Source: Cryptomeria japonica
Lineage: Eukaryota; Streptophyta; Pinopsida; Cupressales; Cupressaceae
Assembly: GCF_030272615.1 (NCBI RefSeq)
Contig: NW_026729274.1
Coordinates: forward strand, 1-64,000
Reading direction: 5' to 3'
Length of the DNA stretch: 64,000 nt
Shown here piece after piece: positions 45,401 to 60,000 of the stretch. The notes under the pieces were generated by a model. The model was not told the origin of the DNA and searched no databases. It was given only the letters and a program-made list of their open reading frames with translations. How positions within the stretch are numbered: position 1 is the stretch's first letter; each line of letters opens with the position of its first letter. The translations under genes and the position numbers were made by a program.

Positions 45401-48400
45401 AATCAGGACTTGCATCTTGAAACCTTGTTGTGCCTCGAAACATTGATTTTGACGCTCCAAAACTGGGTCTTTTGAGGTACAAGCTTTTAAATGAGCTTCT
45501 AAGAGAATGATGTGTGTCAAAATATAATTTTGACACTACAGGCTCCGGAATAGGGACTTGCTTCTTGGAAACTTGTTGTCCCTCCAAACAGTAATTTTAT
45601 GTTCCAAAATCAAGGCTTTCGAGGCACAAGCTCTGAAATGAGGTTCTAAGAGCATGATGTACATCAAAATTGCGTTTTGACACTATCGACTCTGGAATTG
45701 GGTTTTATGTCTTGAAACATTGTCGTGCCTCCAAACACTAATTTTTATGCTCCAAAAAGGAGGCTTTTCAGGCACGACCTCCGAAATGAGGTTCTAAGAA
45801 CACCATGTTTGTCAAAATCGTGTTTTGACGCTATCAGCTTGAGAATCGGGACTTGTGTCTTGAAACCTTGTGGTGCCTTTAAACATTGATTTTGATGTTT
45901 TGAAACTAGATCTTTCGAGCCACACGCTCCAAAACGAGGTTCTAAGAGCATGATGTGCATCAAAATCACGTTTTGACACTACAGGCTCCAGAATAGGGAC
46001 TTACGTCTTGAAAGCTTGTTATGCCTCCAAACACAAATTTTGATGCTTCAAAACCGATGATTTTGAGGCATAAGCTCCAAAGTAAGGGTCTAAGAGCACG
46101 ATGTGCGTCAAAATCAAATTTTGATGCTACTGGCTCCAAAGTCAGGACTTGCATCTTGAAACCTTGTTGTGCCTCCAAACATCGATTTTGATGCTCCAAA
46201 ACTGGGGCTTTTGAGGCAAAATTTCTAAAACAAGGTTCTAAGAGCACAATGTACATGAAAATTAAATTTTGATACTACTGGCTCTAGAATCGGGGCTTGC
46301 ATCTTGAAACATTGTTGTGTCTCAAAACACTAATACTAATGCTCCAAAACCAAGGCTTTTGAGGCACAAGCTTCGGAATGAGGTTCTAAGAGCACGATGT
46401 GTGCTAAAATCAGATTTTGACGTTGTTGACTCTAGAATCAGGACTTGCATCTTGAAACCTTGTTGTGCCTCCAAAAATTGATTTTGATGCTAAAAAACTG
46501 GGTCTTTCGAGGCACAAAATGAGATTATAAAAGAATGATGTCTGTCAAAAGTGAATTTTGATGCTACAGGCTCCGAAATAGGGACTTGCTTCTTGAAACC
46601 TTGTTGTGCCTCAAAACACAGATTTTGATGCTCCAAAACCGAGGCTTTCGAGGCACAAGCTCCAAAATGAGGTTCTAAAAGCATGATGTACATCAAAATT
46701 GCATTTTGACGCTACTGAATCTGGAATTGGGACTTGTGTCTTGAAACCTTGTAGTGCCTCCAAACACTAATTTTTATGCTCCAAAATTGAGTCTTTTGAG
46801 GCACAACCTTTGAAATGAGGTTCTAGGAACACCATGTTTGGCAAAATTGTGTTTTGACACTATCATCTTGAGAACCGGGACTTGCATCTTGAAACCTTGT
46901 TGTGCCTTTAAACATTTATTTTGATGTTTTGAAACTGGAGCTTTCAAGCCACACGCTCCGAAACGAGGTTCTAAAAGCATGATGTGCATCAAAATCACAT
47001 TTTAACACTACAGGCTCTGGAATAGGTACTTGCATCTTGAAAGCTTGTTGTGCCTCCAAACACCAATTTTGATGCTTCGAAACCGAAAATTTTGAGGCAT
47101 AAGCTCCAAAACAAGGTTCTAAGAACACGATGTGCTTCAAAATCAAATTTTGATGCTACCGGCTCCAAAATCAGGACTTGCATCTTCAAACCTTGTTGTG
47201 CCTCCAAACATCTATTTTGATGCTCCAAAATTGGGTCTTTTGAGACACAATTTATAACACAGGGTTCTAAGAGCACAATGCGCATCAAAATTGAATTTAG
47301 ATGCTACTGGCTCTAGAAACGGGGCTTGGATCTTGAAACCTTGTTGTGCCTTAAAACATTGATTTTGATGCTCCGAAATTGGGGCTTTTGAGGCACAAGC
47401 TTCGAAATGAGGTTCTAAGAGCACAATGTGTGCCAAAATCAGATTTTGACGCTATTGACTCTAGAATACAGACTTGCATCTTGAAACCTTGTTGTTCCTC
47501 CAAACATTGATTTTTATGCTCTAAAATTGGGTCTTTCGAGGCACAAGCTCCGAAATGAGATTCTAAAAAGAATGATGTGCGTCAAAACTGAATTTTGAAG
47601 CTACAGCCTCCGAAATAGGGACTTGCATCTTGAAACCTTGTTGTGCCTCAAACATTGATTTTGATGCTCCAAAACTGGGTGTTTCGAGGCACAAGCTCCG
47701 AAATGAACTTCTAAGAGAATGATGTCCATCAAAATTCCATTTTGACGCTACCGACTCTGGAATTGTGACTTGTGTCTTGAAACCTTAATGTGCATCCAAA
47801 CACTAATTTTTATGCTCCAAAAATGAGGCTTTTGACGCACCACCTCCGAAATGAGGTTCTAAGAACACCATGTTTGTCAAAATTATGTTTTGACACTATC
47901 AACTTGAGAATCAGGACTTGTGTCTTGAAACCTTGTTGTGAGTTTAAATATTGATTTTCATATATTGAAACTGGAGCTTTCGAGCCACACGCTCCGAAAT
48001 GAGGTTCTAAGAGCACGATGTGAATCAAAATTATGTTTTGACACTACAAGCTCCAGAATAGGGACTTGCGTAAGCTCCAAAACAAGGTTCTAAGAGCACG
48101 ATGTGCGTCAAAATCAAATTTTGATGCTACCAGCTCCAGAATCAGGACTTGCATGTTGAAACCCTGTTGTGCCTCCAAATATCGATTTTGATGCTGCAAA
48201 ACCAGGGCTTTTGAATCACAATTTCTAGGAAAAAGCTCCAAAATGATTTTCTAAGAGAATGATGTGCGTCGAAATAGAATTTTGACGCTACAGGCTCCGG
48301 AATAGGGACTTGATTCTTGAAACCTTGTTGTGCCTCCAAACATTGATTTTGATGTTCCCAAATCAGGGCCTTCAAGGCACAATCTCGGAAATGAAGTTCT

Positions 48401-51400
48401 AAGAAAATGATGTACATCAAAATTGCATTTTGACGCTACCGACTCTGCAAATGGGACTTGTGTCTTGAAACCTTGTTGTGCCTCCAAACACTATTTTTTT
48501 ATACTCAAAAAAGGAGGCTTTTGAGGCACAACCTTTGAAATGAGGCTCTAAGAGCACCAGGTTTGTCAAAATCGTGTTTTGACGCTATCAGCTTGAGAAT
48601 CAGGACTTCTGTCTTGAAACCTTGTTGTGCCTTTAAACATTAATTTTGATGTTTTGAAACTAGAGCTTTCAAGGCACAAGCTCCACAAATGAGGTTCTAA
48701 GAGCACCATGTGTGTCAAAAACACGTTTTGATGCTACCAGCTCCCAAATCGCAACTTGTGTCTTGTAACCTTGTGCCTCCAAATACCAATTTTGATGCTC
48801 CTAGACTAGGGCTTTCTAGGGATAAGCTCCTAAATAAGGTTCTAAGAGCACAATGTGCTTCAAAATTGCATTTTGACACTACTGGCTCTGAAATTGGGAC
48901 TTGCATCTTGAAAACTTCTTGTGCCTCCGAACACCAATTTTGATATTCTGAAACCGGGGCGTTCGAGGTGCAAGCGTTGAAACAAGGTTCTAAGAGAACG
49001 ATGTGCATCAAAATTGAATTTTGATGCTACCGGCATGAGAATCGGGACTTGCATCTTGAAACCTTGTTGTGCCTCCAAACAATAATTTTGATGTTCCAAA
49101 ATCAGGGCTTCCAAGGCACAAGCTCCGAAATGAGGTTCTAAGAGCACAATGTACCTCAAAATTTTGATGTTTTGAAACTGGAGCTTTCGAGCCACATGCT
49201 CCGAAACTAGGTTCTACGAGTATGATGTGCATCAAAATCACGTTTTCACACTATAGGCTCGAGAATAGGGACTTGCATCTTGAAAGCTTGTTGTGCCTCC
49301 AAACACCAATTTTGATGCCTTCGAAACCAAAGATTTTGAGGCATAAGCTTCAAAACCCTAGGTTCTAAGACCACGATGTGCGTCAAAATCAAATTTTGAG
49401 ACTACCGGCTCCAAAATCAATGCTTGCATCTTCAAACCTTGTTGTGCCTCCAAACATCGATTTTCATGCTCCAAAACTGGGGCTTTTGAGGCACAATTTC
49501 TAAAACAAGGTTCTAAGGGCACAATGTGCATCAAAATTGAATGTTGATGCTGTTGGCTCTAGAATCGGGGCTTGCATCTTGAAACCTTATTGTGCGTCAA
49601 AACATTGATTTTGATACTTCGAAACTAGGGATTTCAAGGCACAAGCTTCGAAATGAGGTTCTAAGAGCACGATGTGCACCAAAATCAAATTTTGATGCTA
49701 TTGACTCTACAATCAGGACTTGCATCTTGAAACCTTGTTGTGCCTCCAAAAAATGATTTTCATGCTCCAAAACTGGGTCTTTTGATGCTACACACTCCGG
49801 AATAGGGACTTGCTTATTTAAACCTTGTTGTGCCTCCGAATGCTGATTTTGATGTTCCAAAATCAGGGCTTTCAAGACACAAGCTCCGTAATGAGGTTCT
49901 AAGAGCACGATGTACATCAAAATTGCGTTTTGATGCTACCGACTCTGGAATTGGGACTTGTCCCTTGAAAATTTGTTGTGCCTCCAAACACTAATTTTTA
50001 TGCTCCAAAAACGAGGCTTTTGAGGCACAACCTCTAAAATCAGGTTCTAAGAACACCATAATTTTTATGCTCCGAAATAGGGACTTGTGTCTTGAAAGCT
50101 TGTTCTGCCTCCAAACACCAATTTCTATGTTTCAAAACTGAAGATTTTGAGGGATAAGCTCCAAAACAAGGTTCTAAGAGAATGATGTGTGTCAAAATCA
50201 AATTTTGACGCTACCAGCTCCAAAATCAAGTCTTGCATCTTGAAACCTTGTTGTGCCTCCAAACAATGATTTTAGTTTCCAAAATCAGGGCTTTCAAGGC
50301 ACAAGCTCCGAAATGAGGTTCTAAAATAGGGTTCTAAGAGCACAACGTGCATCAAAATTAAATTTTGATGCAACTCGCTCTAGAATCGGGGCTTGCATCT
50401 TGAAACCTTGATGTGCCTCGAAACATTGATTTTGACACTCCAAAACTGGGTCTTTCGAGACACAAGTTCCGAAATGAGCTTCTAAGAGAATGATGTGCGT
50501 CAAAATGGAATTTTTACGCTACAAACACTGACTTTTGACGCTTCGGAATAGGGAATTGCTTCTTGAAACCTTTTTGTGCCTCCAAACACTGATTTTTATG
50601 TTCCAAAATCAGAGCTTTCAAGGCACAAGCTCCGAAATGAGGTTCTAAGAGCACAGTGTACATAAAAATTGCATTTTGGTGCTACCGACTCTGGAATTGG
50701 GACTTGTGTCTTGGAATCTTTATTTTGATGTTTTGAAACTAGAGCTTTCGAGCCACATGCTCCGAAATGAGGTTCTAAGAGCACGATGTGCATCAAAATC
50801 ATGTTTTCACACTACAGGCTCTGGAATAGGGACTTGCTTCTTGAAAGCTTGTTGTGTGCCTCCAAACACTAATTTTGATGCTTCGAAACTGAAGATTTTG
50901 ACGTATAAAGCTCCAAAATAATATTCTAAGAGCACGGTGTGCGTCAAAATTTGGACTTGCACCTTGAAACCTTGTTGTGCCTCCAAACATCGATTTTGAT
51001 GCTCCAAAACTGGGCCTTTTGAGGCACAATTTCTAAAAGAGGGTTCTAAGAGAACAATGTAAATTGAAAGTTAATTTTGATGCTATTGGCTCTAGAATTG
51101 GGGCTTGCATCTTGAAACCTTGTTGTTGCAAAAAACACTGATTTTGATGCTCTGAAACCGGGGCTTTCGAGGCACAAGCTTCGAAATGAGGTTCTAAGAG
51201 CACGACGTGCTCCAAAATCAGATTTTGACGCTATGGACTCTAGAATCGGGACTTCATCTTGAAACCTTGTTGTTCCTCCAAACACTAATTTTGATGATTC
51301 AAAATCGGGGCTTTCGAGGCACAACCTCCGCAAACGATGCTCTAAGAGCACCATGTGCGTCAAAATCATGTTTTGACGCTGCCGGCTCCGAAATCGTGAC

Positions 51401-54076
51401 TTGCTTCTTGCAACCTTGTGCGTCCAAACACCAATTTAGATGCTCCCAAACCAGGGCTTTCGAGGGACAAGCTCCTACTTGCTTCTTTAAACCTTGTTGT
51501 GCCTCCAAACACTGATTTTGATGTTCCAAAATCATTGCTTTTAAGGCACAAGCTCTAAAATGAGGTTCTAAGAGCACGATGTACATCAAAATTGTATTTT
51601 GACGCTACCGACTCTGGAATTGGGACTTGCATCTTGAAACCTTGTTGTGCCTCCAAACACTAATTTTTAAGCTCCAAAAATGATGATTTTGAGGCACAAC
51701 CTCTGAAATGAGGTTCTAAGAACATCATGTTTGTCAAAATCATGTTTTGAAGCTATCAGCTTGAGAATCGGGACTTGTGTCTAGAAACCTTGTTGTGACT
51801 TTAAACATTGATTTTGATGTTTTGAAACTGGAGCTTTCGAGACACACACTCCGAAACGCGGTTCTAAGAGCACGATGTGCATCAAAATTGTGACGCTACC
51901 AGCTCTAGAATCAGGACTTGCATCTTGAAACCTTGTTGTACCTCCAAACATCGATTTTGATGCTCCAAAACTGGGGCTTTTGAGGCACAATGTGCATCAA
52001 AATTGAATTTTGATACTACTGGCTCTAGAATCGGGGCTTGCATCTTGAAATCTTGTTGTGCCTCAAAACACGGATTTTGATGCTCCAAAACCAGGGTTTT
52101 CGAGGCACAAGCTTTGAAATGAGGTTCCGAGAGCACGATGTGTGCCAAAATCAGATTTTGACACTATTGACTCTAGAATCGGGACTTGCTTCTTGAAACC
52201 TTGTTGTGTTTCCAAACACTCATTTTCATGTTCCAAAATTAGGGGTTTCAAGGCACAATCTCCGAAATGAGCTAAGAGCACGATGTACATCAAAATTGTG
52301 TTTTGACGATACCAACTCTGGAATTGGGACTTGTGTCTTGAAACCTTGTTGTGTCTCCAAACACTAATTTTGATGCTCCAAAAATGAGGCTTTTGAGGCA
52401 CAACCTCTAAAATGAGGTTCTAAGAACACCATGCTTGTCAAAATCGTGTTTTGACGCTCCTAAACTGCGGCTTTCGAGGCACAAGCTTCGAAATGAGGTT
52501 CTAAGAGCACGATGTGCATCAAAATTAAATTTTGACGTTATTGACTCTAGAATCGGGACTTGCATCTTTAAACCTTGTTGTGCCTCCAAACATTGATTTT
52601 GTTGTTCCAAAACTAGGTCTTTACAGGCACAATCTCCAAAATGAGCTTCTAACAGAATGATGTCCGTCAAAATTCCATTTTGACTCTACAGGCTCCGGAA
52701 TAGGGACTTGCTTCTTGACACCTTGTTGTGCCTCCAAACACTTATTTTGATGTTCCAAAATCAGGGCTTTCAAGGCACAATCTCTGAAATGAGTTTCTAA
52801 CAACACAATGTACATCAAAATTGTGTTTTGATGCTACCGACTCTAGAATTGGGACTTGTGTTTTGAAAATTTTTTGTGGCTCCAAAGACTACTTTTTATG
52901 CTCCAAAAATGAGGATTTTGAGGCACAACCTCCGAAATGAGGTTGTAAGGTGTTTCGACAATATCAGCTTGAGAATCGGGACTTGTGTCTTGAAACCTTG
53001 TTGTGACTTTAAACATTGATTTTGACGTTTTGAAACTCGAGCTTTCGAGCCATACACTTTTAAATGAGGTTCTAAGAGCACGATGTGCATCAAAATCACG
53101 TTTTGACACTACAGGCTCCGAAATAGGGACTTGCATCTTGAAAGCTTGTTGTGCCTCCAAACACCAATTTTGATGCTTCGAAACCGACGATTTTGAGGCA
53201 AAAGCTCCAAAACAAGGCTCTAAGAGCACGATGTGTGTCAAAAACAAGTTTTGACGCTACCTACTTCAGAATCCCAACTTGCATCTTGAGACCTTGTTGT
53301 GCCTCCAAACATCGATTTTGATTCTCCAAACTAGGGGTTTTGAGGCACAATTTATAAAATAGGGTTCTAAGAAAACAATGTTCATCAAAATTGATTATTG
53401 ATGCTACTGGCTCTAGAATCAGGGCTTGCATCTTGAAACCTTATTGTGCCTCAAAACACTGATTTTGATGGTCTAAAACCGATGCTTTCAAGGAACAAGC
53501 TTCGAAATGAGGTTTTAAGAGCACAATGTATGCCAAAATCAGATTTTGACGCTTTTGACTCTAGAATCGGGACTTACATCTTGAAACCTTATTGTGCCTC
53601 CAAACATTGATTTTGACACTCCAAACCTTGGTCTTTTGAGGCACAAGCTCCGAAGTGAGCTTCTAAGAGAATGATGTGCGTTAAAATGAAATTTTGACGA
53701 TACAGGCTCTGGAATAGGGACTTGCTTCTTGAAACCTTGTTGTGCCTCCAAACACTGATTTTGATGTTCCCAAATCAGGACTTTCAAGGCACAAGCTCCG
53801 AAATAAGGTTCTAAGATCACGATGTAAATTAAAATTGCGTTTTGATGCTACCGACTCTGGAATAGGGACTTGTGTCTTGAAACCTTGTTCTGCCTTTAAA
53901 CACTAATTTTTATGCTCCAAAAATGAGGCTTTTGAGGCACAACCTCCGAAATGAGGTTCTAAGAACACCATGTTTGTCAAAATAGTGTTTTGACGCTATC
54001 GGCTTGAGAATCGGGACTTGTGTCTTTAAACATTGATTTTGATGTTTTGAAACTGGAGCTTTCAAGGCACACGCTG
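39417..54076 (-). repeat. 148-bp satellite array, inverted block (minus orientation)
   Basis: All monomers in these 14.7 kb read on the minus strand. The same types A-G (and H-I-J at about 39.9-40.5 kb and 48.7-49.1 kb) are found in the same order when read from high to low coordinates, so it is the same satellite turned round. The left junction falls in a G monomer at 39416/39417 after AAGCTCC, the right at about 54076, where a reversed G meets a forward C. It has more partial monomers and fused joints than the plus blocks (for example 42830-43050, 51880-52000 and 50870-50960). There is no LTR island and no gene. Confidence 0.95.
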
Positions 54077-54090
54077 TTTTGAAGCTCATT
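54062..54090. other. Right orientation-switch junction
   Basis: Reversed G sequence (GAGCTTTCAAGGCACACGCT) ends at about 54075. After G it continues as forward C (TTTTGAAGCTCATTTAGG and onwards). Undoing the inversion joins G to G on one side and B to C on the other, both in monomer register with a short overlap. Confidence 0.85.
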
Positions 54091-57000
54091 TAGGAGCTTG
54101 TGTCTTGAAAGACCTAGTTTTGGAGCGTCAAAATCAATGTTTTGAGGCCCAACAAGGTTTCAAGATGCAAGCCCCGATTCTACAGCTAGGAGCATCAAAA
54201 TTCAATTTTGGTGCACATTGTGCTCTTAGAACCCTGTTTTAGAAATTGTGCCTCAAAAGCCCTAGTTTTGGAGCATCAAAATCTATGTTCGGAGGCACAA
54301 CAAGGTTTCAAGAAGCAAGTCTTGATTCAGGAGCCAGTAGCATCAAAATTTGATTTTGACGCAAATCATGGTCTTAGATCCTTGTTTTGGAGCTTATGGC
54401 TCAAAATCTTCGGTTTTGAACATCGAAATTGGTGTTTGGAGGCACATCAAGATTTCAAGACACAAGTCCCTATTCCGGAGCCTGTATTCTCAAGACGTGA
54501 TTTTGATGCACATCATGCTCTTAGAACCTCGTTTCGAAGCGTATGGCTCGAAAGTTCTAGTTTCAAATCATCAAAATCAATGTTTAAAGGCAAAACAAGG
54601 TTTCAAGACATAAGTCTTGGTTCTCAAGCTAATAGCTTAAAACATGATTTTGACAAACATGGTGTTCTTAGAACCTCATTTCGGAGGTTGTGCCTCAAAA
54701 ACCTAATTTTTGGAGCATAAAAATTATTGTTTGGAGGCGAAACATGGTTTCAAGACACAAGTCCCAATTCCAGCAAAATGCAATTTTTATGTATATCGTG
54801 CTCTTAGAATCTCGTTTTGGAGCTTGTGCCTTGAAAAACCCAATTTTGGAACATCAAAATCATTGTTTGGATGCACCTCGAACACCCCGGTTTCAGAACA
54901 TCAAAATTGATGTTTGGAGGCACAACAAAGTTTCAAGTTGCAAGTCCCAATTGCAGAACCGGTAGTGTCAAAATGCGATTTTGAAGGAAATTGTGCTCTT
55001 AGAACCTTATTTAGGAGCTTGTCCCTCGAAAGCCCTGGTTTGGGAGCATCAAAATTGGTGTTTGGAGGCACAAGGTTGCAAGAAGCAAGTCACCATTTTG
55101 GAGGCGGCAGCATAAAAAAGTGATTTTGACACACATGGTGCTCTTAGAGCGTCGCTTGTGGAGCTTGTGCCTCGAAAGCCCCGATTTTGAAACATCGAAA
55201 TCAGTGTTGGGAGGCACAACAAGGTTTCAAGATGCAAGTCCCGAGTCCAGAGTCAATAGCGTTAAAATCTGATTTTGGTGCACATCGTGCTCTTCGAACC
55301 TCATTTCGAAGCTTCTGCCTCGAAAGCCCCAGTTTCAGAGCAACAAAATCAGTGTTTTTTGGCACAACAAGGTTCCAAGATGCAAGCCCTGATTCTAGAG
55401 CCAGTAGAATCAAATATCAATTTTGATTTACATTGTTCTCTTAGAACCCTCTTTTAGAAATTGTGCCTCAAAAGCCCCAGTTTTGGAGCATCAAAATCAA
55501 TGTTTGGAGGCACAACAAGGTTTCAAGATGCAAGTCTTGATTCTGGAGCCGGTAGCATCAAAATTTGATTTTTACGCACATCGTGCTCTTAGAACCTTGT
55601 TTTGGAGCTTATGCCTCAGAATATTTGATTTCGAAGCATGAAAATTTTTTGTTTGGAGGCACAACAAGCTTTCAATAGGCAAGTCCCTGTTCTGGAGCCT
55701 GTAGTGTCAAAAAGTGATTTTGATGCACATAATGCTCTTAGAACCTTGTTTCGGAGCGTGTGGCTCCAAAGCTCCATTTTCAAAACATCAAAATCAATGT
55801 TTAAAGGCACAACAAGGTTTCAAGATAGAAGTCTTGATTCTCAAGCTGATAGTGTCAAAACACGATTTTGACAAACATGATGTTCTTAGAACCTCATTTC
55901 GAAGGTTGTGCCTCAAAAGCCTCATTTTTGGAGCATAAAAATTAGTGTTTGGAGGCACAACAAGGTTTCAAGACACAAGTCCCAATTCCAGAGTCAGTAG
56001 CATCAAAATTCAATTTTGATGTACATCATGCTCTTTGAACATCATTTCGGAGCTTGTGCCTTGAAAGCCCTGATTTTGGGACATAACAATCACTGTTTGG
56101 AGGCATGAAAAGGTTTCTAGAAGCAAGTCCCTATTCCGGAGTGTCAAAATTCCATTTTGACGCCCATCATTCTCTGAGAAGCTCATTTCAGAACTTCTGT
56201 CTCGAAAGACCCAATTTTGGAGCATCAAAATCGATGTTTCGAGGCACAACAAGGTTTCAAGATGCAAGGCCCGATTCTAGAGCCAGTAGCATCCAAATTC
56301 AATTTTGATGCACATTGCGCTCTTAGAACACTGTTTTAGAAATTGTGCCTCAAAAGCCCAGTTTTGGAGCATCAAAATCGATATTTTGAGAAACAACAAG
56401 CTTTCAAGATGCAAGTCTTGATTCTGGAACCGGTAGCGTCAAAATTTGATATTGATGCACATCGTGCTCTTAGAACCTTGTTTTAGAGGTTATGCCTCAA
56501 AATCTCTGGTTTCGATGCTTCGAAATTGGTGTTTGGAGGCAGAACAAGCTTTCAAGACACAAGTCCCTATTTCAGAGCCTGTAGTGTCAAAACGTTATTT
56601 TGAGGCACATTATGCTCTTAAAACCTCATTTCGGAGCGTGTGGCTTGAAAGCTCCAGTTTCAAAACATCAAAATCAATGTTTAAAGGCACAACAAGGTTT
56701 CAAGACACAAGTCCTGATTCTGGAGCCGATAGCGTCAAAATTTGATTTTGACGCACATCGTGTTCTTAGAACCTTGTTTTGGAGCTTATGCCTCAAAATC
56801 TTTAGTTTCGAAGCCTCAAAATTGGTGTTTGGAGGTACAACAAGCTTTCAAGACGCAAGTCCCTATTCCAGAGCCTGTAGTGTCAAAACATGATTTTGAT
56901 GCACATCGTGCTCTTAGAACATCGTTTGAGAGCGTGTGGCTCGAAAGCTCCCATTTCAAAAACATCAAAATCAATGTTAAAAGGCACAACAAGGTTTCAA

Positions 57001-60000
57001 GACACAAGTACCGATTCTCAAGTTGATAGCGTCGAAACACAATTTTGACAAACATGGTGTTCTTAGAACCTCATTTCAGAGGTTGTACTTCAAAAGCCTC
57101 ATTTTTGGAGAATAAAAATTAGTGCCTTGAAAGCCCTAATTTTGGAACATCAAAATCAATGTTTTGAGGCATAACAAGTTTTCAAGAAGCAAGTCCCTAT
57201 TCTGGAGCCTGTAGCGTCAAAATTCCATTTTAACGTACATCATTCTCTTAGAAGATCATTTCGGAGCTTGTGCCTCGAAAGACGTAGTTTTGGAGCATCA
57301 AAATTAATGTTTGGAGGCACAACCAGGTTTCAAGATTCAAGTCTCGATTCTAGTGTCAATAGCATCAAAATCTGATTTTAGCGCACATCGTGCTCTTGGA
57401 ACCTCATTTCAAAGCTTGTGCCTCAAAAGCCCCAGTTTCAGAGCATCAAAATTAGTGTTCTGAGGCACAACAAGGTTTCAAGATGCAAGCCCCGATTCTA
57501 GAGCTAGTAGCATCAAAATTCAATTTTGATGCACATTGTGCTCTTAAAACCCTGTTTTAGAAATTGTGCCTCCAAAGCCCCAGTTTTGGAGCATCAAAAT
57601 TGATGTTTGGAGGCACAACAAAGTTTCAAGATGCAAGTCCTGATTCTGGAGCCGGTAGCGCCAAAATTTGATTTTGATGCACATCGTGCTCTTAGAACCT
57701 TGTTTTGGAGCTTGTGCCTAAAATCTTCAGTTGCGAAGCATCAAAATTGATTTTTGGAGGCACAACAAACATACAAGAAGCAAGTCCCTATTCCAGAGCC
57801 TGTAGTATCAAAACATGATTTTGATGCACATCGTGCTCTTAGAACCTCGTTTTGGAGCATGTGGCTCAAAAGCTCCTGTTTCAAAACATCAAAATCAATG
57901 TTTAAAGGAACAACAAGGCTTCAAGACACAAGTCCTGATTCTCACGCTGATAGCGTCAAAACACGATTTTGACAAACATGGTGTTCTTAGAATCTCATTT
58001 GGGAGGTTGTGCCTCAAAATCCTCGTTTTTGGAGCATAAAAATTAGTGTTTAGAGGCACAACAAGGTTTCAAGACACAAGTCCCAATTCCAAACTCGACA
58101 GTGTCAAAATGCAATTTTTAAGTACATCGTGCTCTTAGAACCTCATTTTGGAACTTGTGCCTTTAAAGCCTTGATTTTTTAACATCAAAATCAGTGTTTG
58201 GAGGCACAAAAAGCTTTAAAGAAGCAAGTCCCTATTTCGGAGGCTGTAGCGTCAAAATTCCATTTTGACACACATCATTCTCTTAGAAGCTGATTTTGAA
58301 GATTGTAACTCAAAAGACCCAGTTTTGGAGTGTCAAAATCAACGTTTGGAGGCACAAATAGGTTTCAAGAGGCAAGTCCTGATTCTAGAGCCGGTAGCGT
58401 CAAAATTTGATTTTGACGCACATTGTGCTCTTAGAACCTTGTTTTAGAGCTTATGCCTCAAAATCTCTGGTTTCCAAGCATCAAAATTGGTGTTTGGAGG
58501 CACAACAAGCTTTAAGGATGCAAGTCCCTATTCCGGAGCCTGTAGTGTCAAAACTTGATTTTGATGCACATCGTGCTCTTAGAACCTCATTTCAGAGCAT
58601 GTGGCTTGAAAGCTCGAGTTTCAAAACATCAAAATCAATGTTTAAAGGCACAACAAGGTTTCAAGAAAAAAGTCCCAATTCTCAAGCTGATAGCGTCAAA
58701 ACACGATTTTGACAAACATGGTGTTCTTAGAACCTCATTTTGGAGGTTGTGCCTCAAAAGCCTCATTTTTGGAGCATAAAAACTAGTGTTTAGAGGCACA
58801 ACAAGGTTTCAGGACACAAGTCCCAATTCCAGAGTCGATAGCGTGTAAATGCAATTTCGATTTACATTGTCCTCTTAGAACCACATTTCGGAGCTTGTGC
58901 CTTGAAAGCTTTGATTTTGGAACATCAAAATCAATGTTTTGAGGCACAACAAGGTTTCAAGAAGCAAGTCCCTATTTTGGAGCCTGTAGCATCAAAATTC
59001 CATTTTGATGCACATCATTGTCTTAGAAGCTCATTTCGGAGCCTGTGCCTCGGAAGACCCAGTTTTCAAGCATCAAAATCAATGTTTGGAGGCAGAACAA
59101 GGTTTCAAGATGCAGGTTGCGATTTTAGAGTCAAGAGTGTCAAAATCTGATTTTGGCGCACATCGTGCTCTTAGAATCTCATTTCAAAACTTGTGCCTCG
59201 AAAGCTCTCGTTTTGGAGCATCAAAATCATTGTTTTGAGGCACAACAAGGTTTCAAGATGCAAGACCCGATTTTAGAGCCAGTAGCATCAAAATTCAATT
59301 TTGATGCACATTGTGCTCTTAGAACCCTGTTTTAGAAATTGTGCTTCAAAAGCCCCAGTTTTGGAGCATCAAAATCGATATTTGGAGGCACAACAAGCTT
59401 TCAAGACGCAAGTCCCTATTCCGGAGCCTGTAGTGTCAAAATGTGATTTTGCTGCACATCTTGCTCTTAGAACCTCGTTTCGGAGCGTGTGACTCGAAAG
59501 CTCCAGTTTCAAAACATCAAAATCAATGTTTAAAGGCACAACAAGGTTTCGAGACACAAGTACCGATTCTCAAGCTGATAGCGTCAAAACATGATTTTGA
59601 CAAACATGGTGTTCTTATAACCTCATTTCAGAGGTTGTGCCTCAAAAGCCTCGTTTTTGGAGCATAAAAATTACTGTTTGGAGGCAAAAAAAGGTTTCAA
59701 GACACAAGTCCCAATTCAAGAGTCGGTAGCATGAAAATGCAATTTTGACGTACATCGTACTCTTAGAACCTCATTTATGAGCTTGTGGCTTGAAAGCCTT
59801 GATTTTGGAACATAGAAATCGTTGTTTGGAGGCACAACATGGTTTCAAGATGCAAATCCCGATTCTCATACTGGTAGCATCAAAATTTGATTTTGATGCC
59901 CATCGTTCTCTTAGAACCTTGTTTCGAAGCTTGCACCTTGAACGCCCCGGTTTCAAAACATCAAAATTGGTGTTTGGAGGCACAAGAAGGTTTCAAGACG

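Noticed and set aside
39417-54076. Inverted block as a different satellite family
   Set aside because: Read on the other strand it contains the same A-J monomer types in the same order.
54208-54720. Open frame of 170 codons as a gene
   Set aside because: It is pure satellite translation across C/E/F/G/A monomers. Related copies at 5655 and 33380 are broken at other places, with no sign of a kept frame.
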